A stretch of DNA of 64,000 bases from Melitaea cinxia (taxonomy: Eukaryota; Arthropoda; Insecta; Lepidoptera; Nymphalidae): contig NC_059405.1 in NCBI RefSeq assembly GCF_905220565.1, positions 14,896,081 to 14,960,080 of the forward strand. The letters are read 5' to 3'. Positions 42,481 through 52,470 of the stretch are shown here, in pieces. Every line of letters begins with the position of its first letter. The stretch's first letter is position 1. A program made the position numbers and the translations under genes. The notes below the pieces were generated by a model. It did not search any database and was not told the origin of the DNA. It was given only the letters and a program-made list of their open reading frames with translations.

Positions 42481-42908
42481 CCAGACTGACGTTTTCCAAC
42501 TGAAGACCGTTGTGTTTGTAGCGATTATTTATTACTGTATTTTAGTTACACTAAACAGTGTATGAGGGAAACCTTTCGTCTATTTATATAAAATGTACTT
42601 ACAACCACATATACCTATAATGAACCCACACATAACCCGTTTAATACAACATAATTACGCACAACTATATTCCTGTTTGTCAATAAATAAACGTCTCACA
42701 CTCGCTCCCCTATGAGATAACACGCGCGGGGGCGTCTGAAAGCACTGTGCAAATATTTGTCATCGTTACTGTATCAACCGGTCGTCAGGCAAATTGTTCG
42801 TCATAATATATTATGAAGTATATAATATACTGGAAACTAGTTACTGACGGTTACTGTATGTATGTGTATCGATATATATCCTCCCTATATGTATCGATGT
42901 AATAGAAG
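42481..42908. other. Low-copy stretch
   Basis: No gene or repeat is recognised; 42690-42800 is slightly more GC-rich. Confidence 0.4.
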
Positions 42909-43673
42909 AATAAAAATAGGTAAAAAAACTTTTTAAGTTAAACGGTTTTATGTTAAACATACATTGCAATGTTTAAGATAAATGTACTAAAAACCAAAAA
43001 ATAATAAAATAGATACAGTCGTGGGAATTATAAACATATGCATAGACTAGACTAAAATAAAAACCGTGGGGCACGTCAATTGTCTACAATCGTTGATTAA
43101 AATGTTTGTTTTGTAATGTTACACTATAATTAGGCAGTTGTTCAACCGACAACGATGGACGTGTGATAAGTAGGGCTAGAATGTGGAAACAAGCTAGCAA
43201 GCTCGATTATAAGCGAGTTTTAGGGTTTCATAGTGGTGAGCGAGTAGTACTTTTATCATATGTTTTGTCGATTAAAGACAAACTACGAGCAGTGAAACGA
43301 TTCCTCGCCAGCCAGCAGTGTGAATGTCCAACGATAAACTAGTTGAAACATCTCTTTTATTTACATGGAGTGTATAACTATTGGAATTTCCATGAGCAAG
43401 AAAATAGTAAGTAATTTCCTCACCGTCTGCGGGCCAACTGCCTATTTTAACGACGAATTAAACGATTCTTCTATCGCACATTAAGTCGATAATTTGTAGA
43501 CAATTGACGTGCCCCACGGTTTTATTTTAGTTTAGTCTATGCATATGTTTATAATTCCCACGACTGTATCTATTTTATTATTTTTTGGTTTTTAGTACAT
43601 TTATCTTAAACATTGCAATGTATGTTTAACATAAAACCGTTTAACTTAAAAAGTTTTTTTACCTATTTTTATT
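42909..43673. mobile_element. Foldback / long-TIR element, 765 bp
   Basis: Arm 42909-43089 is matched by the reverse complement at 43494-43673 (about 180 bp, with only a few differences around 'tagactagactaaaataaaaa'). Outer tips are AATAAAAATAGG and CCTATTTTTATT. The 404-bp centre is unique, holds 'ctcgccagccagcagtgtg', and has no long frame. No clear TSD is visible. It is probably a non-autonomous DNA transposon (MITE/foldback) whose superfamily cannot be fixed from its ends. Confidence 0.8.
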
Positions 43674-43739
43674 TTCTAGTTTTTAGTTTTTATTTCGCAT
43701 TCTGTTTAATTCATTTAGTGCTTCATTATTGCAAGGCCC

Positions 43740-44340
43740 ATCTTAAATATTGAGGTTGTATAGTGCACTGTATTCTTCTTGTCAAGCCCTTTTATTTGAT
43801 ACCCATATTGGTGGGATTGATAAAAAATTGTTATCAGACATTTGGTAGCGGCGGCCAGCTTAGATTTCATTTTGCATAGTAAATTGTATTCTACTTGTTG
43901 AGACCTTTCATTTGATACCCATGTTGATGGGATTGATAAAACCTAAGTTATCCGCCATTTTGTAGAGGCCGCCATCTTGGATTTTAATTTTATATAGTAC
44001 ATTGATTATACTGGTTGAGCACTTTCATTTGATACCCATATTGATGGGATCGATAAAACCTACGTTATCCGCCATTTTGTAGCGGCCGCCATCTTGTATT
44101 TCAATTTTTTATAGTATATTGTATTCTGCTTGTTGAGCCCTTTCATTTGATACCCATATTGATGGGATTGATAAAACCTACGTTATCCGCCATTTTGTAG
44201 CGGCCGCCATCTTGGATTTCAATTTTTTATAGTATATTGTATTCTGCTTGTTGAGCCCTTTCATTTGATACCCATATTGATGGGATTAATAAAACATAAA
44301 TTATCCGCCATTTTGTAGCGGCGGCCATCTTGAATTTATA
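43740..44340. repeat. 117-bp-period minisatellite, about five units
   Basis: The word GATACCCAT recurs with starts 116-118 bp apart (ACCC at 43801, 43917, 44034, 44152, 44270). Each unit also holds 'gggattgataaaacc', 'tatccgccattttgtagcgg', 'ccgccatcttgg' and 'attctgcttgttgagccc'. The central units are the most alike. The 3' flank to about 44515 contains 'ggttgacaggaagaggg' and 'taaataaaaccgtttaaa', which may belong to the same element. Confidence 0.9.
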
Positions 44341-45976
44341 ATGATAATGAATAAACATAATTGTATTGTCACCAAAATCCAAAGTGTATACAAAATTTCA
44401 GATTAATCGGTTGACAGGAAGAGGGTGAAATTTGAGTTACTAAATTTGACCCAAGAATAAAGAATAAAAAATAAATAAAACAAACGGGGTGAGCTAAATA
44501 AAACCGTTTAAAAATTGTCTCAAACAAAGATGTTTAATTTTTAATACACAATATTATGTTACAAACTTCAAATGTTAATATTTTTATCGAATTTAAAATT
44601 GGAGACGGTTCAGAATTTGACTGTTTATTTGAAGGTGAATCGGGCAACGCCTTCTCTAAATATAAACCAGTTGGACTCACCCCTTTATGGATTTAAAAAT
44701 GTAAGTGTCTTTTACCTTTTTCTAAAATAAATAGTAAAGAAAGCTTTAACGAAATATTGTAATCTCAAAACGCAAACCCAAATTTATTCCAGTCCAATTT
44801 TTACTTTATAAATCTGTTTACTAACAAATAGTTTAAAGTTTAAGTGTTTCACCATCTAGCGGTAGATCGCAAGAGATTTGTAATATTGAAAGGGTAACAG
44901 CGAGACACCCAACCCGGTTAAGAACCGAACAGGCACGTGCGGAGTTTATCGATCCCGCGTTACAATCTGTATGACAAGCATGTGCGAAGGAGCGCGAATT
45001 GTGCAATAAAAATAACAGTCCGTCTGAGGTGAGACTCAACGGTAACACGGGCGTGTTACACAGATTACGTTTCATTACGGCCTATTTTATTTATTTATAC
45101 GCATTTTTTTTCAAAATTATAAACATGTGAGAGAATAATAAGCTTAAATTAACTTTTCTTTTTCTAATTTGTTGTCATCTTAAGCACGTGATTATAAAAT
45201 TATTATTGTATTTTTATAAACAAACTAAATTGACGAATATTTGTAAATATATAGGTAAATATCATTATTATTTGAAAGATAGGTAACAATGACTCAGCTC
45301 ATGATAAGCTCAACGCAACAATTTTTAATTAATACAAAAGAATTTGCTGTTTCTCAGAAAATATTACAAAATTGCTTAAACTATGAATATCTGAATCCAA
45401 ATGCTAGTAGAAGCGTTACAGTAAAAATGCCTTCTAATAATTAAAATTCTTCATTTAATCAAAACATTAATAGTAAATATTTAAAAAAAAAAACTTTAAT
45501 TTAGAACAGCACGAGTCATAATACAGCCTAACTACACACTAGTTGAATTCACTACCAATGACTCAAAAACACTGAGTCAGCGAATAATCAATATGTTAAT
45601 AATATAACGAGAAGTAATCGTACTTGGAGAGTATTAATTTTATTTAATACTGATAAATGATCAATCACTACAACAATGACAACGCTACTTTAAACAATTC
45701 GACTTCGACATAGGAGTACCTTGTTGAATTAACTGACTGAAAAAAAATCTTATTACTATTTTAAAACTCGAAAGTTTGTATATATGTTTGTTACTTTGAT
45801 GAGAACGGCTGAACAGACCAAGATGAAATTTGAAATAAAGGGGTCAAGATCCAGAACACATATTTTAGTACTTAAACTTTACTTTTTATCCTAAAAATTT
45901 CGACGAGATTGGATGTTATGCTGCTATAAACGTGAGCTACAGATCCAGACAGTATATTGAAACTTCGTTATAGGAT
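44341..45976. other. Low-copy stretch with a CpG-rich block at about 44830-45090
   Basis: The start carries the minisatellite's 3' flank. The block 44830-45090 ('ccatctagcggtagatcgc', 'acccaacccggttaagaacc', 'gatcccgcgttacaatctg', 'gtaacacgggcgtgttacac') is CpG-rich, and GTAACACG..CGTGTTAC is a perfect inverted repeat at about 45041-45059. An 80-codon reverse frame crosses it without a recognised domain. Confidence 0.4.
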
Positions 45977-46073
45977 TCAGCTTGCAACATCCCACTGCCG
46001 CAAGCCTCTTTCTCCGTGACGGAGAAGGGTTGGAACTTAATCGACCACGCTGTTCCACTGCGGTTTGGCGAAA
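45977..46073 (-). mobile_element. 5'-truncated SINE A, reverse
   Basis: On plus, 'cagcttgcaacatcccactg', 'gagaagggttggaacttaatc' and 'ctgttccactgcggtttggcg' are complementary to the SINE 3' end. Confidence 0.8.
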
Positions 46074-46169
46074 ATTTCGTCACACAAATGTTTAAATGGC
46101 AATATTTTATATTAATATATTATCCTATATTATACTGTCGATGATCTGAGGATGCAGTTGAATATTCTT

Positions 46170-46377
46170 GCCTGCTTTAGACCACACGACTGAAGTAAAA
46201 CTTCTTTAGCAATTGACCTGCACAATAGGTCTGCACTGTATCTTAGATATACGAAACGTAACTGGCTATGAGAGAAAGGGAGAAAGAAAATGTTCGCCTC
46301 GCCCGGTCACACTTTTCGTGACGCTCTCGTTCACCAACTTACTCCCTACGTCAAGCGTGCGTAAAAAAGTTTTACTT
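46170..46377 (+). mobile_element. MITE-like element, longer copy
   Basis: It opens 'tgctttagaccacacgactg' and 'aagtaaaacttctt', continues 'tggctatgagagaaaggg' and 'cacttttcgtgacgctctcg', and closes 'gcgtaaaaaagttttactt'. The two 'agtaaaacttctt / aagttttact' words are inverted. It is the longer relative of 4766-4877. Confidence 0.65.
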
Positions 46378-46893
46378 AAAAAAAAAATGTTTACTTATTT
46401 TAACTCCATTCACACGAATTTATTCAACAGAATCAATTTATTTTTGGTAATGTTCGATATATAGCATTATCTATTAAAAAAGTTTCACAAAATGCAGATT
46501 ATATAAGGTTGACACATTTAATGTAAACAAGTATCAGCATATAGTAAAACATAATATGAGCGAAGCCGTGAATGGTCATCTTATATAAAATAAAAAATAA
46601 AAAACATTTAAGATGAGAAATGAGAGCACTTTATACGAAAAAAAAAAACATTTGAGTTAACTGTCTGAAAGCGATCTCGGAAAACGACTGAAGGGTTGAT
46701 TGATTGATAGAGGAACGTTGACTACGCCACCCTACTCTCCCCTAACGAAAAAAATATCTCGCGAAAATAAAGTGAAGTTACTTATTTGAATGATAATATA
46801 ACATCTTAAACTGTTTGCAACATAATTATTTGTTTACTCATTTATGACATATTCTATACTTTTCTATATCTATACTTTATATATCTAAGCTTA
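46378..46893. other. AT-rich low-copy stretch
   Basis: A short 'gagcgaagccgtgaa' at 46558-46572 recalls a Helitron 3' end but lacks CTAG. Nothing else is recognised. Confidence 0.4.
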
Positions 46894-47139
46894 GAATATA
46901 GCCGTCCCCTCTTTCCGTGGGTGTCGTAAGAGACCGATGGCGGGATAATCATCCAAGTGCTGGCTTTGAAATATACAAGCCGAAGACTAGCAGCAGTTCG
47001 ATGCGACAAAGCCAGCCCTGCGCTCACCAACCCGCCTGCAAAGCGTGGTGACTATGGGCAAAATACATGAGTTCACGCCATTTTTGGTGCGAACTTGTGG
47101 AGGCCTATGTCCAGCAGTGGACTGCGATAGGCTGGATGA
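46894..47139 (+). mobile_element. Family B retroelement with internal deletion
   Basis: 'Agaatatagccgtcccctc', 'gtgggtgtcgtaagagacc' and 'gatggcgggataatcatcc' are joined without the usual 'gataacacagttcc...cttggaac' segment. The end 'cctatgtccagcagtggac' and 'gcgataggctgg' is present. Confidence 0.8.
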
Positions 47140-47517
47140 AAAAATAGTATAAATAGTATAAATCTAAAAATCGCGAGGACAAGCTAGTTCTTTATACACC
47201 CGTGTCTAAGCAAAATTAAAACAAAGCGAGTTTTACTACAAGTTATTTTTAATATAATACGCTCATACAAAAATAAATAGTGTTAATATTCTTTATATCA
47301 CGGAATATTAAACTTTATATTTATTTAGAGTTTCAAAGTTAAATACGCGTTTGAATTCGGATAACAGAATATACCGTGTTCGAAGAAAAATTATATTAAT
47401 TCAAAATGTAAGCAAACACAAACTAAGTTTCATCTACACATAGGATTATTTTACGAATATCAACTCCACCCACATTCGTATGAATACATTAAGTAATTAA
47501 GAAAAATAGCAATAATA
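47140..47517. other. AT-rich low-copy stretch
   Basis: No feature is recognised. Confidence 0.45.
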
Positions 47518-47668
47518 CTAGCTGACACCGCAAACGCTGTTTTGCCATATATGTTATTAGCCCCCTTAATCGGGCCTATTATAAAAAAGGGGAATAATTA
47601 AAAAAATCGGTCCAGCCGTTTCAAAGGAGTATTGTAACTAACATTGTGACACGAGAATTTTATATATA
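47518..47668 (-). mobile_element. Short Helitron copy, reverse
   Basis: On plus it opens A^CTAGCTGACACCGCAAACG, keeps 'cggtccagccgtttcaaagg' and 'gtgacacgagaattttatat'. At about 150 bp it is an internally deleted relative of 7037-7338 and 30483-30689. Confidence 0.75.
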
Positions 47669-47810
47669 AAACACATTTAGTGTTTTACAAAAGAACATGC
47701 TTAGCGTAATTACTAATTTTAAATTGTACACAAAAAATATAACATAAATTACTGATATTTGAGCAAGATATAAAAAAATAATTAAACCCTTATATATAGA
47801 TATACTGCTT

Positions 47811-48101
47811 TTTTAACTGAGATAGGGCACAGCAGGAATTCCCTACTCAAAATATGGAGCAACCCGACTGGGGAAGTACCTCGACCTTACAGAAGATCAC
47901 AGCTAAATAATACTGTTGTCAAACAGTATTGTGTTCCTGTTGGTGAGTAAGGTGACCAGAGCTCCTGGGGGGATTGGGGATTGGGTCGGCAACGCACTTG
48001 CGATGCTTCTGGTGTTGCAGGTGTCTATAAGCTACGGTAATTGTTTACCATCAGGTGAGCCGTACGCTTGTTTGCCGACCTAGTGATATAAAAAAAAAAA
48101 C
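47811..48101 (+). mobile_element. Family D retroelement, best full copy
   Basis: It reads 'aactgagatagggcacagc', 'gcaacccgactggggaagtac', 'cagaagatcacagctaaat', 'gtgttcctgttggtgag', 'ccagagctcctgggggg', 'ggtcggcaacgcacttgcg', 'ctataagctacggtaattg', 'accatcaggtgagccgtacg' and ends 'gccgacctagtgatataaaa' with an A tail. The A tail points to retrotransposition. It has no coding domain. Confidence 0.8.
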
Positions 48102-49799
48102 ATCTAAAAATTATAAAAACGAGGCGAATCCAGCAGTTTAATACATAACAAAAAACTTAATCGCCAACATTAGCCCGATAATTCTAACCCTATACGAGAT
48201 AAATGAGGTATGAAATGGCTACACATAAAAAATCAATTTATAAACATTAAGTCTTAAGCATTCAATAACAGAGGAAGGCGTTTGATGAAAACAAATATTG
48301 GCGAACGTAACCCTACTGTCGTGCGGAGGCTGCGTCACGATGACGGTTCACTCTCTTATTTCTTCACTAGACATTCTCTTTGGTTTTGGTTGTATAGTTT
48401 ATTTGATAGTATACTACCTTTTATAGCCTGATATGTTTTATAGCCTAGAAGCAAACTTTATAAGGTACGGGAGACTGTATTATAAAAACGATTGACTATG
48501 TTATGTTTTAACTAAGTATTTTCTGTGGTTTCAGCTGAAATAAATTCATATCTGACAGATGATTTTAAGGGTTGTTTTATTATCTTTTAACGCCTGTAAC
48601 CTTTCTTAGTAGAAAGTGCTACGTAACGTAACAGTTGAGATTGATTCAGTAATATTTTAACTAGATATTGGCTTTGGCAAGTACATAACTGCTTCACTAT
48701 GCTCATGAGTGAATTGCGTGATTTTTTATAGCCTAAAACCAGGCCAAAAGGCCCAAAATGAAGACAACGATTTTCTCGTAAAAAGTTTTTAGATATTGAT
48801 TGAAGCATTATTAAAGCCTAATATTATTAACATGTAATTATTCATTACTGTATTCTCTGTGACGCTTAAGAATAAAAACAAAGTTCTTTAAGTCGATTTA
48901 ATGGTCGAAATTTTTTATACTCATTACTTTACATCGAAAAGGAAGTTTATTTTTAATCTTCTTTCGCGAATTTTCTAAGGATTTTAATGTTTTTATTTAT
49001 TTATAGGGTCTTAGAGAAAACTTTGTTTTTCTTGGACATAAAAAATGTTATAAAAAAAAGTTGAAATATTTAATTTGTGGAGATAATATTCATGTTGGTA
49101 CTTGTTTGTGTATTTAAAAATAATGTGAATTTAGTTTCAATTTTGATAACTATTAACTTACTGTTTACCACGTATGCATAATTCAGCTAAATATTATCTT
49201 TTCTGTAAGAAATGTAATAAAATTTTACTAAAACTGTATGCTAAGAACTACCACTAGTTAATTCCCTCGGTTTACCCGTGTTAAATATTATACATTACTA
49301 AGTTCCACCTTCAACAAAACCAAAAAATCTTAACAAATTTATACCGATAAGAAACCTATTTACGACCATACTGATCTACTTCGAATCAGTAACATAGACT
49401 CTTAATATCCTTTTAAAAATGACAACGGTGTGACAGGCGATCCGATCCTAACCGATAACAGAGTAAGCGACTGGCAGAGCTCGCGTTCGCATCTGCCAAA
49501 TTATTTACATAAACGCTAGAGATAAATCGCTATGTGATATGTATATCAAGGGCTTTTTATATATTTTTTCTCTTTATTTAAGGAATTTTAGTCCATATTC
49601 ATTGATATATATTACTCTATAGCTTTGACTTGTTTCGCTAATAACAAACGGATCACCTGATGGTAAGCAATATACATAGGAACAGACAGACGGGAAACGA
49701 CTTTGTTTTATCCTATGTACTGATATAATTCACATTCAAATGCTTCAATGTGTCACGCTACGATTTCGAAGGAACGCAATAACGTAAATATCGCAGTTT
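48102..49799. other. Low-copy stretch
   Basis: AT-rich unique DNA. A scrap 'ggatcacctgatggtaagc' at 49650-49668 is a reverse family D tail. The part 49430-49500 is GC-richer. No gene is recognised. Confidence 0.4.
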
Positions 49800-49945
49800 T
49801 TTTTTTAAATATACTAATAGGTCGGCAAGATGGCAACCGCTACCGTAGCTTATAGACGCCTGCAACACCAGAAGCATCGCAAGCACGTTGCCAACTCTAC
49901 CCCTAATCCCCCCACGAGCTCTGTCCTAACTCATCACAGTAACAA
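49800..49945 (-). mobile_element. Family D 3' end, reverse
   Basis: On plus it starts with a T run (the A tail), then 'aataggtcggcaagatgg', 'taccgtagcttatagacgcc', 'accagaagcatcgcaagc' and 'ccccacgagctctgtcc', all complementary to the family D end. Confidence 0.8.
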
Positions 49946-50048
49946 CGCTGATAATAAACGAAATGAAATTAAAACATTTAATAATTAAGTAAATGTTTTC
50001 ATTTCTTTCCGATATAATACATATTTATTTATCTATATCACACAAAAA

Positions 50049-50108
50049 CCTTCTCCTACATGGGGAAAAAGGCATATGCCCAGCAGTCGGATATTACAGG
50101 CTGAAGCG
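50049..50108 (+). mobile_element. SINE A 3'-end fragment
   Basis: 'Ccttctcctacatggggaa' and 'gcccagcagtcggatattac' with 'aggctgaagcg' match the SINE tail. Confidence 0.75.
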
Positions 50109-50343
50109 TAGCGTAAGCGTACACAAAAAACAATACAATAATATTATTGAAACCGTCATATTAATTCATAGAACAAGATAATTTGACAGTTAGAACAACT
50201 CTTTGTTCTTCAAAATTAAGTATTCACTGCACTGCAGTTCACGAGACCTAACAATGGCTGCAATAGACAACATAATAGCACTTATTTACTTTAATAAATG
50301 TCTACTAACACCAATTTTATAAATATCAAACTGAGCCGTTGGA

Positions 50344-50500
50344 CTTCGTAAGGCCGTTTTTTCGTGAATGCATTTTTTTTATTTCTTTTATATGAACCTT
50401 GTACTGACAAGAAAGAACATAGAGAAGAAAGAATTATACAATTTGGTGCGGTCATTTGGAAGCTATGGGCGTACAGATAAGATTCATTTTTAGATATATA
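50344..50500 (-). mobile_element. Helitron-like fragment (family K)
   Basis: It shares 'ctgacaagaaagaacatag', 'gaattatacaatttggtgc' and 'gggcgtaca' with 23575-23735. It lies just left of the Helitron at 50525 and may be an older relative. Confidence 0.5.
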
Positions 50501-50524
50501 GAACAAGTTCAAGATTATATTATA

Positions 50525-50823
50525 CTAGCTGACCCGGCGAACTTCGTATCGCCTAACACAAACTTTATCGTATGGTATTAAAGTTCAAATTGACTTTTAA
50601 GTACTATCACAAATCTTTTGTATGGGAGTATAGAAAAGTGTTGTTTTTAGACTTTTTCAGGAAATTTAAATTTTTTTTTTTTTTTTGAATTTTTCTCTCC
50701 GTAAGAACCATCCTCGTACTTCAAGGAATATATTAAAAAAAGAATTAGCGAAATCGGTCCAACCGTTCTCGAGTTTTGCGCTTAGCAACACATTCAGCGA
50801 CTCATTTTTATATTATATGTAGA
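50525..50823 (-). mobile_element. Non-autonomous Helitron, reverse, both ends
   Basis: On minus it starts TCTACATATAATATAAAAAT after A and ends GAAGTTCGCCGGGTCAGCTAG before T. The interior has 'cgagaacggttggaccgat' and a T/A run at about 50670-50690. Confidence 0.85.
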
Positions 50824-50948
50824 TAATGACAGTGAAATGTGGATTTACTCGTCCTGTATTTCATCCAAGATTTTACTAATTTTATAAATAAAACACAGTT
50901 ATATTGTAATACAAATTTTCTCTGCATAATTAACTAGAAAGTCCGTAA

Positions 50949-51179
50949 TAATTGTGTTTGCTCGCAAACGAAAAAAACTGACTTTAATTACATCGACAAG
51001 TAATACAACGTAAGTAGACGAAAAAAATTAACCAAACGCACTAGTCGTCACTGCGATTTTCGAGGGTTTCCGATTTCTCTGAGATTCCATCATAAGAACC
51101 TGGTTTCCTTCCTTAGGATATCTCCTTTCCAAAAAAAAGAATGATCCAAATCGGTTCATAAACGACGAAGTTATTCCCG

Positions 51180-51226
<47 letters not shown>

Positions 51227-51253
51227 GGTCGTCCTTTTTTGAAGTCGATTAAA
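50949..51253 (-). mobile_element. Family C element, short form, reverse
   Basis: On plus it opens 'aattgtgtttgctcgcaaacg' and closes 'tttttgaagtcgattaa'. It contains the (TA)n run at 51183-51223 and belongs to the short subfamily. Confidence 0.8.
51183..51223. repeat. (TA)n microsatellite
   Basis: About 20 uninterrupted TA units lie inside the family C element, at the place where the copy at 16597 has a shorter (AT)n run. Confidence 0.95.
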
Positions 51254-52319
51254 AATTTAATCAACCGACCAAATTCCCTTTACAAGCCCCTCATAACAAA
51301 AAACAGTTATTGAGATAAAATTTGAAAACTTAGCACTGTGTTCCCAAGTATAATTACTCTCATTAAATTTTAATGTAATTCAAATAACATTCTACAGTAA
51401 TATGTAACGTTTAAATCACACGAGAGTAAGTAACACGATTATAAGCAGGAAGGGGTCTATGGGACCGCAAGAGAATTGGAAAGATAGTTTAATCTATACG
51501 GAGAAGTTCGCGTGATTTAAGCGTCTGCGTGCTGTCTGTACGAGTCGGGCATGTGGGGGTAAGTTCGGGTAAGTTGGATAAGTTAGCGTAAGTGCGGGTG
51601 AGCCGGGGAAGTTGGTGAGGATTATTTGCAATTTAATGTTTGCACTCCGTTGGAGCGAGGCTCGGGCTGTTTTCGAGAATTTTAATACTGTTCTATTGTA
51701 GCTTATGAATACTAATATCTGATTGATCTCAGCGATTTTGTTTATTTATTTATTAGGCTAATATGAAAATATTGAAAAATACTTGTGTATCAAAGAACAA
51801 CGCGTTAAAAATTTTAGGTAAAGTATAATTAAACCTTATATATAAGTATATTCAGATGTGCATAAGCGTGATTATATTACGTTTGTTCATTGCACAAATG
51901 ACCTTTACAACGTGACCTAAAATCTCAAACCACGTTATAATCTAGAGTATTATAACGTTACTAGCAGAAATAGTATCTTATTTCATTAACGTATTTAAAT
52001 GACGAGGTGACGTATGAAATGTGATATGTTACGTCACATAGACTCAAGACATCGATAGTAAAATATTGATAATATATAAAAAAGCGATAAACATTAGTCT
52101 AAATGAGAGCAAAAATATTATTTTACTATTTAATTAAATTATTTCTCGTTACATATTAAATTCGAGTTTATTTTCGTAATTTTCTTCTTGAGAATTTTAT
52201 TTTCACACTATACTCGATGAATTTAAAAAAAATCTAAATTCAATTCCCTAGTAACAATCGTTTACAGAAGTTAAATACGACGATACCACATACTTGTAAA
52301 TATCAATTCTGTGTTGTGT
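51254..52319. other. Low-copy stretch with a GTAAGT-like decamer array
   Basis: The part 51430-51660 is GC-richer and contains a degenerate 10-bp tandem array (51558-51615). The rest is AT-rich with nothing recognised. Confidence 0.4.
51558..51615 (+). repeat. Degenerate 10-bp tandem array of splice-donor-like words
   Basis: Words GGTAAGTTCG, GGTAAGTTGG, ATAAGTTAGC, GTAAGTGCGG, GTGAGCCGGG and GAAGTTGG follow each other at a 10-bp step. Three contain GTAAGT and one GTGAGC. Confidence 0.75.
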
Positions 52320-52470
52320 TGTGTGCTGTGTTCTTGTTAGCTTTACTAGGCAGTCTCACAGGACTGTCGATGATTGTAGTAATCGCTTGCAATCGCCTCT
52401 AGGATAGGCATAATTATAATGCATGATGTATAATAATTTAAAATATAAATAAATAAAAAATGTACCCTTC
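52320..52470 (+). mobile_element. Possible LINE 3' UTR and tail
   Basis: A low-copy lead ('ctcacaggactgtcgatg', 'cgcttgcaatcgcctctagg') runs into 'aaatataaataaataaaaa'. The layout suggests a LINE 3' end, but no second copy is in the window. Confidence 0.3.

Noticed and set aside
42909..43673. Autonomous DNA transposon with transposase
   Set aside because: The 404-bp centre has no frame long enough for a transposase.
43740..44340. CRISPR-like array
   Set aside because: Units are contiguous tandem repeats of about 117 bp with no unique spacers, in a eukaryotic context.
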